Source of the DNA: Ga0074130 sp035565355 | GTDB taxonomy: Bacteria > Pseudomonadota > Gammaproteobacteria > Burkholderiales > Rhodocyclaceae | DNA: 64,000 nt | Assembly (NCBI GenBank): GCA_035565355.1 | Contig: DATMSM010000079.1 | Span: forward strand, 1 to 64,000 | Reading direction: 5' to 3' | Part shown: in pieces, positions 47,709-57,055 of the stretch | Numbering within the stretch: position 1 is the stretch's first letter | Layout of the letters: each line of letters begins with the position of its first letter | Translations under genes and position numbers: made by a program | The notes under the pieces: generated by a model | Told to the model about the DNA's origin: nothing | The model's input: only the letters and a program-made list of their open reading frames with translations | Database searches by the model: none

Positions 47709-49190
47709 ATGAGTCGCGAACTGCTGTTGCTGGTCGATGCACTGGCGCGTGAAAAGAATGTGCAGAAGGAAGTGGTCTTTATTGCCCTTGAGATGGCGCT
47801 CGCCTCGGCGACCAAGAAGCGCATTCACGATGATGCCGACGTGCGTGTCGAGGTCGACCGCGAAACTGGCGACTACGAGGCCTTCCGCCGCTGGCATGTG
47901 CTGCTCGACGCTGATGTGGAAAACGACGAAAACCAGGTCGGCCTGATTGATGCCAAGGAGCAGTTGCCGGATGTGCAGGTCGACGACTACATCGAGGAAA
48001 ACCTAGAGCCCGTGGACTTCGGTCGTATCGGCGCCCAGGCCGCCAAGCAGGTGATCCTGCAGAAGATCCGCGATGCTGAGCGCGAGCAGGTCCTGAACGA
48101 TTTCCTCGAACGCAAGGAAAAACTGGTGACTGGCACCGTCAAGCGCATGGAGCGCGGCAATGCCATCATCGAAGCCGGCCGTATCGAAGCGCTGCTGCCG
48201 CGCGACCAGATGATCCCCAAGGAAAACCTGCGCCCGGGCGACCGTGTGCGTGCTTTCCTGTTCAAGGTGGATCGCCAGGCGCGCGGCCCGCAACTGATTC
48301 TGTCGCGCACCTCGCCCGAATTCATTATGGAGCTGTTCCGTCTGGAAGTGCCGGAAATCGAAGACGGCCTGCTGGAAATCCGCTCCGCCGCCCGCGATCC
48401 GGGCATCCGCGCCAAGATCGCCGTCAAGTCGAACGACCAGCGCATTGATCCAATCGGAACTTGCGTCGGCATGCGCGGTTCGCGTGTTACCGCGGTGACC
48501 AATGAGCTGGCCGGCGAGCGTGTGGACATCATCCTGTGGTCGGCAGAGCCGGCGCAGTTCGTGATCGGCGCCCTGGCGCCGGCCGAAGTGGCGAGCATCG
48601 TCGTCGATGAAGACAAGCACAGCATGGATGTGGTGGTGGACGAGGCAAATCTGGCCATCGCCATCGGCCGCAGCGGCCAGAACGTGCGTCTGGCTTCCGA
48701 GCTGACCGGCTGGCAGATCAATTTGATGACGGTCGAACAGTCGGCCGAGCGTCAGGAGGTTGAGGCCGGTGCTATTCGTGCCGTGTTCATGGAAAAGCTG
48801 GACGTGGATGAGGAAGTCGCCGACATCCTGATCGCCGAGGGCTTTTCGACGTTAGAAGAGGTCGCTTACGTACCGCTTGCCGAAATGCTGGAAATCGATG
48901 CTTTCGACGAAGCCACCGTGAACGAGCTGCGTGACCGCGCCCGCAACGTGTTGCTGACCGAAGCGATCAGCGACGAGGAACAACTGGAAGGTGTGGAAGA
49001 GGCCATGCTTAGCCTCGATGGCATGGACAAGAGCCTGGCCGCCAAGCTGTCGCGTGGCGGCATCAAGAATCGTGACGACCTGGCCGATCTGGCTGTGGAC
49101 GAACTGACCGAAATGACGGGCATAGACGAAGAGCGCGCCAAGGCGCTGATTACCAAGGCGCGTGCGCACTGGTTTGCGGGAGAGGCGTAA
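47709..49190 (+). CDS. nusA: Transcription termination/antitermination protein NusA
   Basis: A 493-residue NusA. The N-terminal RNAP-binding domain is followed by S1 (GTVKRMERGNAIIEAGRIEALLPRDQMI) and two KH domains with VGMRGSRVTAVTNELAGERVDIILW and NLAIAIGRSGQNVRLASELTGW. The C-terminal acidic repeats (EVADILIAEGFSTLEEVAYVP and GIDEERAKALITKARAHWF) contact alpha-CTD or N protein in other bacteria. It modulates pausing and termination. GGAGG precedes the start. Its place behind an attenuator-like leader suggests feedback. Confidence 0.97.
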   Translation: MSRELLLLVDALAREKNVQKEVVFIALEMALASATKKRIHDDADVRVEVDRETGDYEAFRRWHVLLDADVENDENQVGLIDAKEQLPDVQVDDYIEENLEPVDFGRIGAQAAKQVILQKIRDAEREQVLNDFLERKEKLVTGTVKRMERGNAIIEAGRIEALLPRDQMIPKENLRPGDRVRAFLFKVDRQARGPQLILSRTSPEFIMELFRLEVPEIEDGLLEIRSAARDPGIRAKIAVKSNDQRIDPIGTCVGMRGSRVTAVTNELAGERVDIILWSAEPAQFVIGALAPAEVASIVVDEDKHSMDVVVDEANLAIAIGRSGQNVRLASELTGWQINLMTVEQSAERQEVEAGAIRAVFMEKLDVDEEVADILIAEGFSTLEEVAYVPLAEMLEIDAFDEATVNELRDRARNVLLTEAISDEEQLEGVEEAMLSLDGMDKSLAAKLSRGGIKNRDDLADLAVDELTEMTGIDEERAKALITKARAHWFAGEA

Positions 49191-49209
49191 GCCCGGGAGA
49201 AGCTAATAC

Positions 49210-51930
49210 ATGGCTCAAATGAGTGTTGCCCAATTTGCCAGCGAGCTGAAAATGCCCGCGGCTGCGCTGCTAGAGCAGTTGCAGAAGGCAGGCGTCAGTA
49301 AGTCTGCCGCTGATGATTCCTTGACGGAAACCGACAAGGCCCGTCTGCTGGAGTACCTGCGCAAGTCGCACGGTGGCGAGGCAGAAGCAAAATCCAAGAT
49401 CACGCTGACGCGCAAGCAGACCAGCGAGATCAAGGCTGCCGATTCGACCGGCAAGGCGCGCACGATTCAGGTTGAAGTGCGCAAGAAGCGCGTCCTGGTG
49501 CGTCGTGATACGCCGGAGGCGGCCGCCGATGCACCGGAAGCCGTGCTCGAAGCGCCCGTTATCGAGGAGCCGATAATCGAACCGCCCGTGGTCGAAGTTC
49601 CGCCGCCGGTGGTCGAAGAGATTCCTGTCGTGGTCGAGCCGGAGCCGGTGGTTGAGCCCGTCGTCGAAGCGCCGGTCGTTGAAGCCCCCGTTGCCGTTGA
49701 GGCGCCCGTTGCAGAGCCCGAGCCGGTCAAGAAGCCGGGTAAGAAGGAGCCTGTGGTCGTGCGCCGTTCGGTGATTGATGCCGAGCAACAGGCGATTCGC
49801 GATGCCGAAGCGCGCCGTGCGGCCGATCTGGCTGCGATCCAGGCTGCCGACAAGAAGGCCAAGCTAGAACGTGAGCAAGCCGCCCGCGAACGCGAAGAGG
49901 CTGCCCGCAAGGCTGCAGCTGCACCGGCACCAGCACCGACCGGCACGCTGCACAAGCCGGCCAAGGCGGCCGATGCCAAGCCTGAAGCCAAGACCGAAAA
50001 GCCGGGCGCCAAGAAGCCGGGCTCGAGCTGGAGCGATGACGCAGCCAAGCGCCGCGGCGGCCTCAAGACGCGCGGTGGCGACACCGGCAGTGGCTGGCGT
50101 ACTGGCGGCAAGGGCCGTCATGGCCGCGGCCATCATCAGGACTCCGCACCGCAGCAACCGGCGGAAGCCATCATCCGTGACGTGCATGTGCCGGAAACCG
50201 TCACTGTCGCCGATCTGGCGCACAAGATGTCGGTCAAGGCTGCCGAGGTCATCAAGACCATGATGAAGATGGGCACCATGGTGACCATCAATCAGGTGCT
50301 GGACCAGGAAACTGCGATGATCGTGGTCGAGGAAATGGGCCACAAGGCGTTTGCCGCCAAGCTCGACGATCCCGATGCCTTCCTCGATGAAGCGCATGAC
50401 GATCACAAGGACGCCGAGCTGCTGCCGCGCGCCCCTGTCGTCACCGTCATGGGTCACGTCGACCACGGCAAGACCTCGCTGCTCGACTACATTCGTAAGG
50501 CCCGCGTGGCCAGCGGCGAAGCCGGCGGCATTACGCAACACATCGGTGCCTACCACGTGGATACCCCGCGCGGCATGATCACCTTCCTCGACACCCCGGG
50601 TCACGAGGCGTTTACCGCCATGCGGGCGCGCGGTGCCAAGGCGACCGACATCGTCGTGCTGGTGGTTGCCGCCGACGATGGCGTGATGCCGCAGACCAAG
50701 GAAGCCATTCACCACGCACAGGCTGCTGGCGTGCCGCTGGTGGTGGCGATCAACAAGATCGACAAGCCCGATGCCAACCCCGATCGCGTCAAGCAGGAGC
50801 TGGTCGCCGAAGGCGTGGTGCCGGAAGAATATGGCGGCGACTCGCCCTTCATCCCGGTGTCGGCCAAGGTCGGTACCGGCATTGACGAGCTGCTGGAAAA
50901 TATTCTGCTGCAGGCCGAAGTGCTGGAGTTGACCGCTCCGGTCGATGCACCGGCCAAGGGCCTGGTCATCGAAGCCCGCCTCGACAAGGGTAAGGGTGCG
51001 GTTGCCACCGTGATGGTGCAGTCCGGTACCCTGAAGCGTGGCGACACGCTGCTGGCCGGCGCCGTCTTCGGTCGCGTGCGTGCCATGCTCGACGAGAACG
51101 GCAAGCCGATTGATTCCGCCGGTCCGTCCATCCCGGTTGAAATCCAGGGGCTGACCGAAGTACCGGCTGCCGGCGACGAAGCCATCGTGCTCGGCGACGA
51201 GCGCAAGGCGCGCGAAATCGCGCTGTTCCGCCAGGGCAAGTTCCGCGACGTCAAGCTGGCCAAGGCGCAAGCCGCCAAGCTGGAGAACATGTTCGACAAC
51301 ATGGGCCAGGCCGAAGCCAAGCTGCTGCCGCTGATCGTCAAGGCCGACATGCAAGGTTCGCAGGAAGCGCTGGTGCAGTCGCTGCAGAAGCTCTCCACCG
51401 ACGAGGTCAAGGTCAATGTCATCCACGCAGCCGTGGGTGGCATCACCGAATCCGACGTCAACCTCGCGCAGGCCTCCAAGGCCGTCGTCATCGGCTTCAA
51501 CACGCGTGCCGACACGGGTGCGCGCAAGGCGGCCGAGACCTTTGGCGTGGATATCCGCTACTACAACATCATCTATGACGCCGTGGATGAAGTGAAGCAG
51601 GCCTTGTCCGGCATGCTCGCGCCCGAAAAGAAGGAAGCCGTTACCGGCACGGTCGAGATTCGCCAGATCTTCACGATCTCGCGCGTTGGCACCATCGCTG
51701 GTTGTATGGTCACCTCGGGCATCGTCAAGCGTTCCTCGTCGGTGCGCGTGCTGCGCAACAACGTGGTCATCCACACCGGCGAACTCGAATCGCTCAAGCG
51801 CTTCAAGGACGATGCCAAGGAAGTGCGCGAAGGTTTCGAGTGCGGTCTGAATCTCAAGGGCTTCAACGACATCGAGGTGGGCGACCAGCTCGAGGTCTTC
51901 GAAATCCAGGAAGTCGCCCGCACGCTGTAA
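49210..51930 (+). CDS. infB: Translation initiation factor IF-2
   Basis: A 906-residue protein. An IF2_N domain (VAQFASELKMPAAALLEQLQKAGVSKSA) is followed by a long Val/Glu/Pro-rich and Ala/Lys-rich linker (about residues 100-290), and a second IF2_N at about 322-372. The GTPase has VTVMGHVDHGKTSLLDYI, FLDTPGHEAF and INKIDKP. Domains II and III and C-terminal RTL end follow. It delivers initiator tRNA to the ribosome. It follows nusA by 19 bp. Confidence 0.98.
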   Translation: MAQMSVAQFASELKMPAAALLEQLQKAGVSKSAADDSLTETDKARLLEYLRKSHGGEAEAKSKITLTRKQTSEIKAADSTGKARTIQVEVRKKRVLVRRDTPEAAADAPEAVLEAPVIEEPIIEPPVVEVPPPVVEEIPVVVEPEPVVEPVVEAPVVEAPVAVEAPVAEPEPVKKPGKKEPVVVRRSVIDAEQQAIRDAEARRAADLAAIQAADKKAKLEREQAAREREEAARKAAAAPAPAPTGTLHKPAKAADAKPEAKTEKPGAKKPGSSWSDDAAKRRGGLKTRGGDTGSGWRTGGKGRHGRGHHQDSAPQQPAEAIIRDVHVPETVTVADLAHKMSVKAAEVIKTMMKMGTMVTINQVLDQETAMIVVEEMGHKAFAAKLDDPDAFLDEAHDDHKDAELLPRAPVVTVMGHVDHGKTSLLDYIRKARVASGEAGGITQHIGAYHVDTPRGMITFLDTPGHEAFTAMRARGAKATDIVVLVVAADDGVMPQTKEAIHHAQAAGVPLVVAINKIDKPDANPDRVKQELVAEGVVPEEYGGDSPFIPVSAKVGTGIDELLENILLQAEVLELTAPVDAPAKGLVIEARLDKGKGAVATVMVQSGTLKRGDTLLAGAVFGRVRAMLDENGKPIDSAGPSIPVEIQGLTEVPAAGDEAIVLGDERKAREIALFRQGKFRDVKLAKAQAAKLENMFDNMGQAEAKLLPLIVKADMQGSQEALVQSLQKLSTDEVKVNVIHAAVGGITESDVNLAQASKAVVIGFNTRADTGARKAAETFGVDIRYYNIIYDAVDEVKQALSGMLAPEKKEAVTGTVEIRQIFTISRVGTIAGCMVTSGIVKRSSSVRVLRNNVVIHTGELESLKRFKDDAKEVREGFECGLNLKGFNDIEVGDQLEVFEIQEVARTL

Positions 51931-51964
51931 GCGGTTCGCGAGCAGTCGTCAAAGCAGTACACGG

Positions 51965-51991
51965 ACGGGCAGCTGAATTTCGGCTGCCCGT
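51965..51991. terminator. Hairpin between infB and rbfA
   Basis: ACGGGCAGC at 51965-51973 pairs perfectly with 51983-51991 around a 9-base loop. The following bases (TCTCACTCA) are not a T-run, so it is more likely an mRNA processing or stability hairpin than an efficient terminator. Confidence 0.45.
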
Positions 51992-52009
51992 TCTCACTCA
52001 GGAGTTCAT

Positions 52010-52387
52010 ATGCCCAAGGAATTTTCTCGCTCCAGCCGCGTGGTCGAGCAGATCAAGCGCGAACTGGCCGAGCTGATCCGTCTTGAACTCAAGGATCCGC
52101 GCGTCAAGTTCGTCACCATCAACGACGTCGAGATCACGCCGGACTACGCCCACGCCAAGATATTCTTTACCGTACTCGAGACCGAAAAGCGCGCCGAGAT
52201 CGAAGCCGGCCTGCAGCGCGGCTCCGGCTTCCTGCGCCGCGAGCTGGGCAAGCGTGTGCGCATCCACACGCTGCCGCAACTGCACTTCGTCTATGACGCC
52301 TCGGTGGAGCAGGGTGCGCACATGTCCAAGCTGATTGACGAAGCGGTGCGTTCCGATCAGCCTAAAGATGACGCAGAGGGAAAGTGA
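52010..52387 (+). CDS. rbfA: Ribosome-binding factor A
   Basis: A 125-residue KH-fold protein. Conserved segments are SSRVVEQIKRELAELIRLELKDPRVKFVTINDVEITPDYAHAKIFFTV and LRRELGKRVRIHTLPQLHFVYDASVEQG. It binds the 30S subunit near the 5' end of 16S rRNA during cold-sensitive assembly. Its stop overlaps the GTG start of truB by 4 bp, so the two are translationally coupled. Confidence 0.96.
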   Translation: MPKEFSRSSRVVEQIKRELAELIRLELKDPRVKFVTINDVEITPDYAHAKIFFTVLETEKRAEIEAGLQRGSGFLRRELGKRVRIHTLPQLHFVYDASVEQGAHMSKLIDEAVRSDQPKDDAEGK

Positions 52388-53280
52388 GCAAACCGCGTAG
52401 TGCTCCGCGCCGTAAAGTCGATGGTGTGCTGCTGCTTGATAAGCCGCAGGGGCTGAGCTCGAACACGGCGCTGCAGATCGCGCGCCGCCTGTTCAACGCC
52501 GAGAAGGCCGGCCATACCGGCACCCTCGATCCCATGGCAACAGGTTTGCTGCCACTCTGTTTCGGTGAGGCCACCAAGTTTTCCAGCGAGCTGCTCGACG
52601 CCGACAAGGCTTACGCGGCAACGCTCAAGCTCGGCGTGACCACGACCACGGCGGATGCCGAGGGCGAGGTGCTGCAGAAGCGACCGGTGGCGGTGACGCA
52701 AGCGATGCTGGATGCGGCGCTGGCCAAGTTCACAGGCCCGATTTCGCAAGTGCCGCCGATGTATTCGGCCCTCAAGCGCGACGGCAAGCCGCTCTACGAA
52801 TACGCCCGCGCCGGCGTCGAGCTTGAACGCGAGGCGCGCAATGTCGTCATTCACAAAATTGCACTGCTGGGCTGGCAGGGCGACGAAGTAAGCATCGCCG
52901 TCGATTGCAGCAAGGGCACCTATATCCGTACCCTGGCCGAGGATATCGGCGAGCTTCTCGGTTGCGGCGCACACCTGACCGCACTACGGCGTACGCGCAT
53001 TGCCACGATTACGCTGGACGGTGCGGTGACGCTCGAACAACTGGAAAATACGCCGGACCGGGATGCGCTGCTGGCTGCCACCGAATCGCTGCTTGGCGAT
53101 TTGCCCGAGGCGCATCTCGACGCCGCCGCCAGCGACCGCCTCCTGCACGGTCAGCCGGTGACTGTGGCGGGGGTATCGGCGCCGCGCTATCGGACCTATG
53201 CGGCCGACGGCCGCTTTATCGGCCTGTGCATGCTGGATGCGCAAGGCCGTCTGGCGCCCAAGCGCCTGATCGCCGCCTGA
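52384..53280 (+). CDS. truB: tRNA pseudouridine-55 synthase
   Basis: A 298-residue enzyme using a GTG start at 52384. The catalytic motif is NAEKAGHTGTLDPMATGLLPLCFGEATKF, with its Asp, followed by GPISQVPPMYSALKRDGKPLYEYARAG and VDCSKGTYIRTLAEDIG. It forms the pseudouridine in the T-psi-C loop of tRNAs. The C-terminal PUA-like part is retained. It overlaps rbfA by 4 bp and precedes murI by 8 bp. Confidence 0.97.
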   Translation: MSKPRSAPRRKVDGVLLLDKPQGLSSNTALQIARRLFNAEKAGHTGTLDPMATGLLPLCFGEATKFSSELLDADKAYAATLKLGVTTTTADAEGEVLQKRPVAVTQAMLDAALAKFTGPISQVPPMYSALKRDGKPLYEYARAGVELEREARNVVIHKIALLGWQGDEVSIAVDCSKGTYIRTLAEDIGELLGCGAHLTALRRTRIATITLDGAVTLEQLENTPDRDALLAATESLLGDLPEAHLDAAASDRLLHGQPVTVAGVSAPRYRTYAADGRFIGLCMLDAQGRLAPKRLIAA

Positions 53281-53288
53281 TTCCGCCG

Positions 53289-54080
53289 ATGAGCCGCGCT
53301 CCGATCGGTGTGTTCGACTCTGGTGTCGGCGGGCTCTCGGTAGTACGGACGATTACCGAGCTGATGCCTGCCGAATCGCTGCTTTACGTCGCCGATACCG
53401 CGCATTGTCCCTATGGGGTGCGCTCGATTGAATACCTGCAGAGCCGAGCCATGCACATCAGCAGCTATCTGCAGGCGCAGGGCGCCAAGGCCATTGTCGT
53501 CGCCTGCAATACGGCCACGGTGGCAACCATTGCCACCCTGCGCGCAAATTTCAGCCTACCCATCATCGGCATCGAACCGGCCATCCGTCCGGCGGCGGCG
53601 AATACGAAAAGCGGCGTCATCGGCGTGTTGGCAACCGCGGCAACGCTGGGCAGCGCGCACTTGACGGCGCTGATCGAGCGCCATACCGAATACCACGAGG
53701 TCGTCACTTCGGCTTGCCCAGGCTGGGTCGAGGCGGTCGAGGCGGGCGAACTGGACAGCCCGGAGACGCGCGCGCTAGTCGCCGCGAGTGTGCAACCCTT
53801 GTTGGACGCCGGTGCCGACACCCTGGTGCTCGGCTGCACGCATTTCCCCTTCCTGATGCCGCTGATCGAGGCGGTGGCCGGCCCCAATATCCGTGTCCTG
53901 GAAACAGGAATGCCGGTTGCTCGCCAGTTGCAGCGGCGTCTGCAGAGCGAGGGTTTGACGGCATCCGGCGGCAATGTGCCCGCCCATCGTTTTCTGAGCT
54001 CTGCCGATCCGCAGGCGCAGGCGGCTTTTGTCCGCCAGTACTGGCCTGGCGTGGGGGCGATCGCGCATTTGCCCGCCTGA
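53289..54080 (+). CDS. murI: Glutamate racemase
   Basis: A 263-residue enzyme starting at the ATG 53289 (MSRAPIGVFDSGVGGLSVVRTITELMP). The two catalytic cysteines lie in IVVACNTATVATIATLR and LVLGCTHFPFLMPLIE, with YVADTAHCPYG as the substrate loop. It makes D-glutamate for peptidoglycan. It lies 8 bp after truB, so it is in the same transcript, an unusual place for a wall gene but one that needs no special mechanism. rpsO has its own promoter downstream. Confidence 0.97.
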   Translation: MSRAPIGVFDSGVGGLSVVRTITELMPAESLLYVADTAHCPYGVRSIEYLQSRAMHISSYLQAQGAKAIVVACNTATVATIATLRANFSLPIIGIEPAIRPAAANTKSGVIGVLATAATLGSAHLTALIERHTEYHEVVTSACPGWVEAVEAGELDSPETRALVAASVQPLLDAGADTLVLGCTHFPFLMPLIEAVAGPNIRVLETGMPVARQLQRRLQSEGLTASGGNVPAHRFLSSADPQAQAAFVRQYWPGVGAIAHLPA

Positions 54081-54113
54081 GCCGGGTGACGCGATTCGGT
54101 CGCGCGCAAAGGC

Positions 54114-54142
54114 TTGTCTTGGCTTGAAAGTGCCGGTATAAT
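54114..54142 (+). promoter_or_regulatory. Promoter of rpsO
   Basis: TTGTCT at 54114-54119 and TATAAT at 54137-54142 are exactly 17 bp apart. The -10 sits inside the dyad GCCGG..CCGGC. The leader is about 75 nt long and can pair CCTGTA (54158-54163) with TACAGG (54187-54192). Confidence 0.8.
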
Positions 54143-54223
54143 CCCGGCCTCGCAATGCCTGTATGTGCTCTATCAAACCGGGGCCTTACAGGATTTCTAA
54201 ATCAGTGTTTGAGTGAGATAAAA

Positions 54224-54493
54224 ATGGCTATCCAAACCGCCGACAAGGCAAAAATCGTTGCTGACTTTCAGCGCGCCCAGGGCGACACCGGTTCTTCGGA
54301 AGTGCAGATCGCACTGCTGACCGCCCGCATCAATGACCTGACCGGTCACTTCAAGGAACACAACAAGGATCACCACTCGCGTCGTGGCCTGCTGCGCATG
54401 GTGAGCACCCGTCGTAAGCTGCTTGACTACCTCAAGCGCAAGAATGCCGACTCCTATCGCGAAGTCATCCAACGTCTGGGCCTGCGCAAGTAA
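54224..54493 (+). CDS. rpsO: 30S ribosomal protein S15
   Basis: An 89-residue S15 starting MAIQTADKAKIVADFQRAQGDTGSSEVQIALLTARI. The conserved core HFKEHNKDHHSRRGLLRMVSTRRKLLDYLKRKN binds 16S rRNA. S15 is a primary binder of the 30S platform and in several bacteria represses its own mRNA. It has its own promoter and a strong hairpin after the stop, then pnp, the widespread rpsO-pnp order. Confidence 0.98.
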   Translation: MAIQTADKAKIVADFQRAQGDTGSSEVQIALLTARINDLTGHFKEHNKDHHSRRGLLRMVSTRRKLLDYLKRKNADSYREVIQRLGLRK

Positions 54494-54564
54494 TTTACGC
54501 AAGTAAGCAGCCGGAGTTGGCAGACATGCGGAGCGCCCGACCCAAGGCCGGGCACCGATAAGAT

Positions 54565-54606
54565 AAAGCCGGAGCAACCACTGTGGTCGCTCCGGCTTTG
54601 TTGTTT
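54565..54606 (+). terminator. Terminator or processing hairpin between rpsO and pnp
   Basis: AAAGCCGGAGC at 54565-54575 pairs with 54589-54599 (11 bp). After an A/C mismatch, ACCA pairs with TGGT around CTG. GTTGTTTG follows. It could end rpsO transcripts or be an RNase III-type processing site for rpsO-pnp readthrough mRNA. Confidence 0.75.
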
Positions 54607-54771
54607 GTAGTTTTGAAACAGGCCCAGGGGAGATTTTCCCTGACCCCTCCGAAGATGGGGCTGTGCCAAGTGGTTTAGCTGTAATTGTTGTGAAACGCGG
54701 TGCCGCATTGGCGGTGCCTTAATGTGAAGTAAGGGCCATGTTGTATGGCTCATTGTTTGAAAGGATTTATT

Positions 54772-56892
54772 GTGCTGACTGCAACCAAGAAGAGTTTTGC
54801 CTACGGTGCCCATACCGTCACCCTGGAGACCGGCGAGATCGCCCGTCAGGCCGGCGGTGCCGTCATCGTCAATATGGACGACACCGTGGTGCTTGCATCC
54901 GTGGTAGGTGCCAAGTCCGCCAAGCCGGGTCAGGATTTCTTCCCGCTGACCGTGGATTACATGGAAAAGACCTACGCTGCCGGCAAGATCCCCGGTGGCT
55001 TCTTCAAGCGCGAAGGCCGTCCGTCGGAAAAGGAAATCCTGACCTCGCGTCTGATCGACCGCCCGCTGCGCCCGCTGTTCCCTGAAGCCTTCTACAACGA
55101 AGTGCAGATCGTGTGTACCGTCATGTCGTCGAACCCGGAAATCGATCCGGATATTCCGGCCATGATCGGTGCCTCCGCCGCCCTCGCCATCTCCGGTATT
55201 CCCTTCGCCGGCCCGATCGGCGCCGCTCGCGTTGGTTACATCAACGGTGAATACGTCCTGTGCCCGACCTTCAGCCAGATGAAGGAAAGCCAGATGGATC
55301 TGGTTGTCGCCGGTACCGCTGCTGCCGTGTTGATGGTTGAATCCGAAGCCCAGCAACTGTCCGAAGAAGTCATGCTCGGCGCCGTCGTGTTCGGCCATGA
55401 ACAGATGCGCGCTGCTATCGACGCCATCAACGCCCTGGTTGAAGTTGCCGGCAAGCCGGAATGGGATTGGCAAGCCCCCGCCAAGGACGAAGCCCTGATC
55501 GCCAAGATCACCGAGCTCGCCGAAGCCGACCTGCGCGCTGCCTACAAGATCACCAGCAAGCAAGCCCGTACCCAGTCCACCAAGGAAGTCGTGGGCAAGG
55601 TCGTGGCTGCCCTGTGCGTTGAAGGCGGTCCGGATGAGAACACCGTCAAGAACCACCTCTTCGACATCGAGGCCAAGATCGTGCGCAGCCAGATTCTGAA
55701 CGGCGAAGCACGTATCGACGGCCGCGACACGCGCACCGTGCGCCCGATCGAAGTGCGTACCGGCGTGCTGCCGCGTACCCACGGTTCGGCCCTGTTTACC
55801 CGTGGCGAAACCCAGGCCATCGTGGTTTCGACGCTGGGCACCAACCGCGACGAGCAGATCATCGACGCGCTGCAAGGCGAGTACCGCGATCGCTTCATGC
55901 TGCACTACAACTTCCCCCCGTACTCGACCGGTGAAACCGGCCGCGTCGGTACCCCGAAGCGCCGCGAAATCGGCCACGGCCGCCTGGCCAAGCGCGCCAT
56001 CGTCGCCGTGCTGCCGAGCGCAGAGGAGTTTGGCTACAGCATGCGCGTGGTCTCGGAAATCACCGAATCGAACGGTTCGTCCTCGATGGCCTCGGTCTGC
56101 GGTGCCTCGCTGGCACTGATGGACGCCGGCGTGCCGCTGAAGGCGCACGTGGCCGGTATTGCCATGGGCCTGATCAAGGAAGGCCCGCGCTTTGCCGTGC
56201 TGACCGACATCCTCGGCGACGAAGATCACCTCGGCGACATGGACTTCAAGGTGGCCGGTACCGATGCAGGCGTCACCGCACTGCAGATGGACATCAAGAT
56301 CCAGGGCATCACCAAGGAAATCATGCAGGTTGCCCTGGCCCAGGCCAAGGAAGCCCGTATCCACATTCTCGGCATCATGCAAGGCAGTGTTTCCGGCGCC
56401 CGTGAAGAAGTTTCGGCCTTCGCTCCGCGCATGATCCACATCAAGATCAACCCCGAGAAGATCCGTGACGTGATCGGCAAGGGTGGTGCAGTGATTCGCG
56501 CCCTGACCGAAGAAACCGGTTGTGTCATCGATATCGCCGATGACGGCAATGTGACCATTTCCTCGGTCAATGCCGACGCCGCGCAAGTGGCCAAGAAGCG
56601 TATCGAAGACATCACCGCTGAGGTCGAAGTCGGGCGCATTTACGAAGGTCCGGTGCTGCGTCTGCTGGACTTCGGCGCCATCATCAGCCTCTTGCCGGGC
56701 AAGGATGGTCTGCTGCACATCTCGCAGATCGCCAACGAGCGCGTCAACGCCGTGTCCGACTACCTGAAGGAAGGCCAATTGGTCAAGGTCAAGGTCATCG
56801 AGACCGACGACAAGGGCCGTGTGCGCCTGTCCATGAAGGCAGTTGCTGAAGGTGAAGGTACGCCGGCAGCTGCGGAAAACGCTGCGCAGTAA
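54772..56892 (+). CDS. pnp: Polyribonucleotide nucleotidyltransferase (PNPase)
   Basis: A 706-residue enzyme from a GTG at 54772, preceded by AAAGGA; an ATG at 54745 would add nine residues. Two RNase PH domains are visible, the second with RRREIGHGRLAKRA-like residues (KRREIGHGRLAKRAIVAVLP) and GVPLKAHVAGIAMGL. KH (IRDVIGKGGAVIRALTEETG) and S1 (GRIYEGPVLRLLDFGAIISLLPGKDGLLHISQ) follow. It degrades mRNA phosphorolytically. A 278-bp gap with hairpins separates it from rpsO. Confidence 0.96.
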   Translation: MLTATKKSFAYGAHTVTLETGEIARQAGGAVIVNMDDTVVLASVVGAKSAKPGQDFFPLTVDYMEKTYAAGKIPGGFFKREGRPSEKEILTSRLIDRPLRPLFPEAFYNEVQIVCTVMSSNPEIDPDIPAMIGASAALAISGIPFAGPIGAARVGYINGEYVLCPTFSQMKESQMDLVVAGTAAAVLMVESEAQQLSEEVMLGAVVFGHEQMRAAIDAINALVEVAGKPEWDWQAPAKDEALIAKITELAEADLRAAYKITSKQARTQSTKEVVGKVVAALCVEGGPDENTVKNHLFDIEAKIVRSQILNGEARIDGRDTRTVRPIEVRTGVLPRTHGSALFTRGETQAIVVSTLGTNRDEQIIDALQGEYRDRFMLHYNFPPYSTGETGRVGTPKRREIGHGRLAKRAIVAVLPSAEEFGYSMRVVSEITESNGSSSMASVCGASLALMDAGVPLKAHVAGIAMGLIKEGPRFAVLTDILGDEDHLGDMDFKVAGTDAGVTALQMDIKIQGITKEIMQVALAQAKEARIHILGIMQGSVSGAREEVSAFAPRMIHIKINPEKIRDVIGKGGAVIRALTEETGCVIDIADDGNVTISSVNADAAQVAKKRIEDITAEVEVGRIYEGPVLRLLDFGAIISLLPGKDGLLHISQIANERVNAVSDYLKEGQLVKVKVIETDDKGRVRLSMKAVAEGEGTPAAAENAAQ

Positions 56893-56906
56893 GCAGGTTT
56901 TTCGGC

Positions 56907-56942
56907 CAACAAAAAAGGACGCTGCGGCGTCCTTTTTTGTTG
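56907..56942. terminator. Bidirectional terminator after pnp
   Basis: A perfect 16-bp inverted repeat, arms at 56907-56922 and 56927-56942, loop TGCG, with six A and six T in the arms. It starts 15 bp after the pnp stop. Confidence 0.92.
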
Positions 56943-56962
56943 ATGCAGATTTACTTGGCCTA

Positions 56963-56981
56963 GTTTTGGCGATGCCAAAAC
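56963..56981. repeat. Short inverted repeat between pnp and dksA
   Basis: GTTTTGGC at 56963-56970 pairs perfectly with 56974-56981 around GAT. It lies between two terminators and directly abuts the next stem. Confidence 0.55.
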
Positions 56982-57008
56982 AAAAGGCCGAGACAAGCTC
57001 GGCCTTTT
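56982..57008. terminator. Second terminator-like hairpin between pnp and dksA
   Basis: AAAAGGCCGAG at 56982-56992 pairs perfectly with 56998-57008 around ACAAG. A and T runs on both sides allow use in either direction. Confidence 0.8.
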
Positions 57009-57055
57009 CTGCTTTTAGTTCCGGCATAAGCGGCTGCGCCGATTAGCCTTCACTA

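Noticed and set aside
49480..49760. DNA repeat within infB encoding Val/Glu/Pro units
   Set aside because: The repeated codons encode the normal flexible linker of IF-2; not an independent element.
49864..51774. 636-codon minus-strand frame opposite infB
   Set aside because: Antisense shadow of IF-2 with Asp/His/Gly-rich composition and no recognisable motif.
54454..57027. 857-codon minus-strand open frame opposite pnp
   Set aside because: Low-complexity His/Asp/Gly-rich translation typical of the shadow of a GC-rich gene; pnp domains are complete on the other strand.
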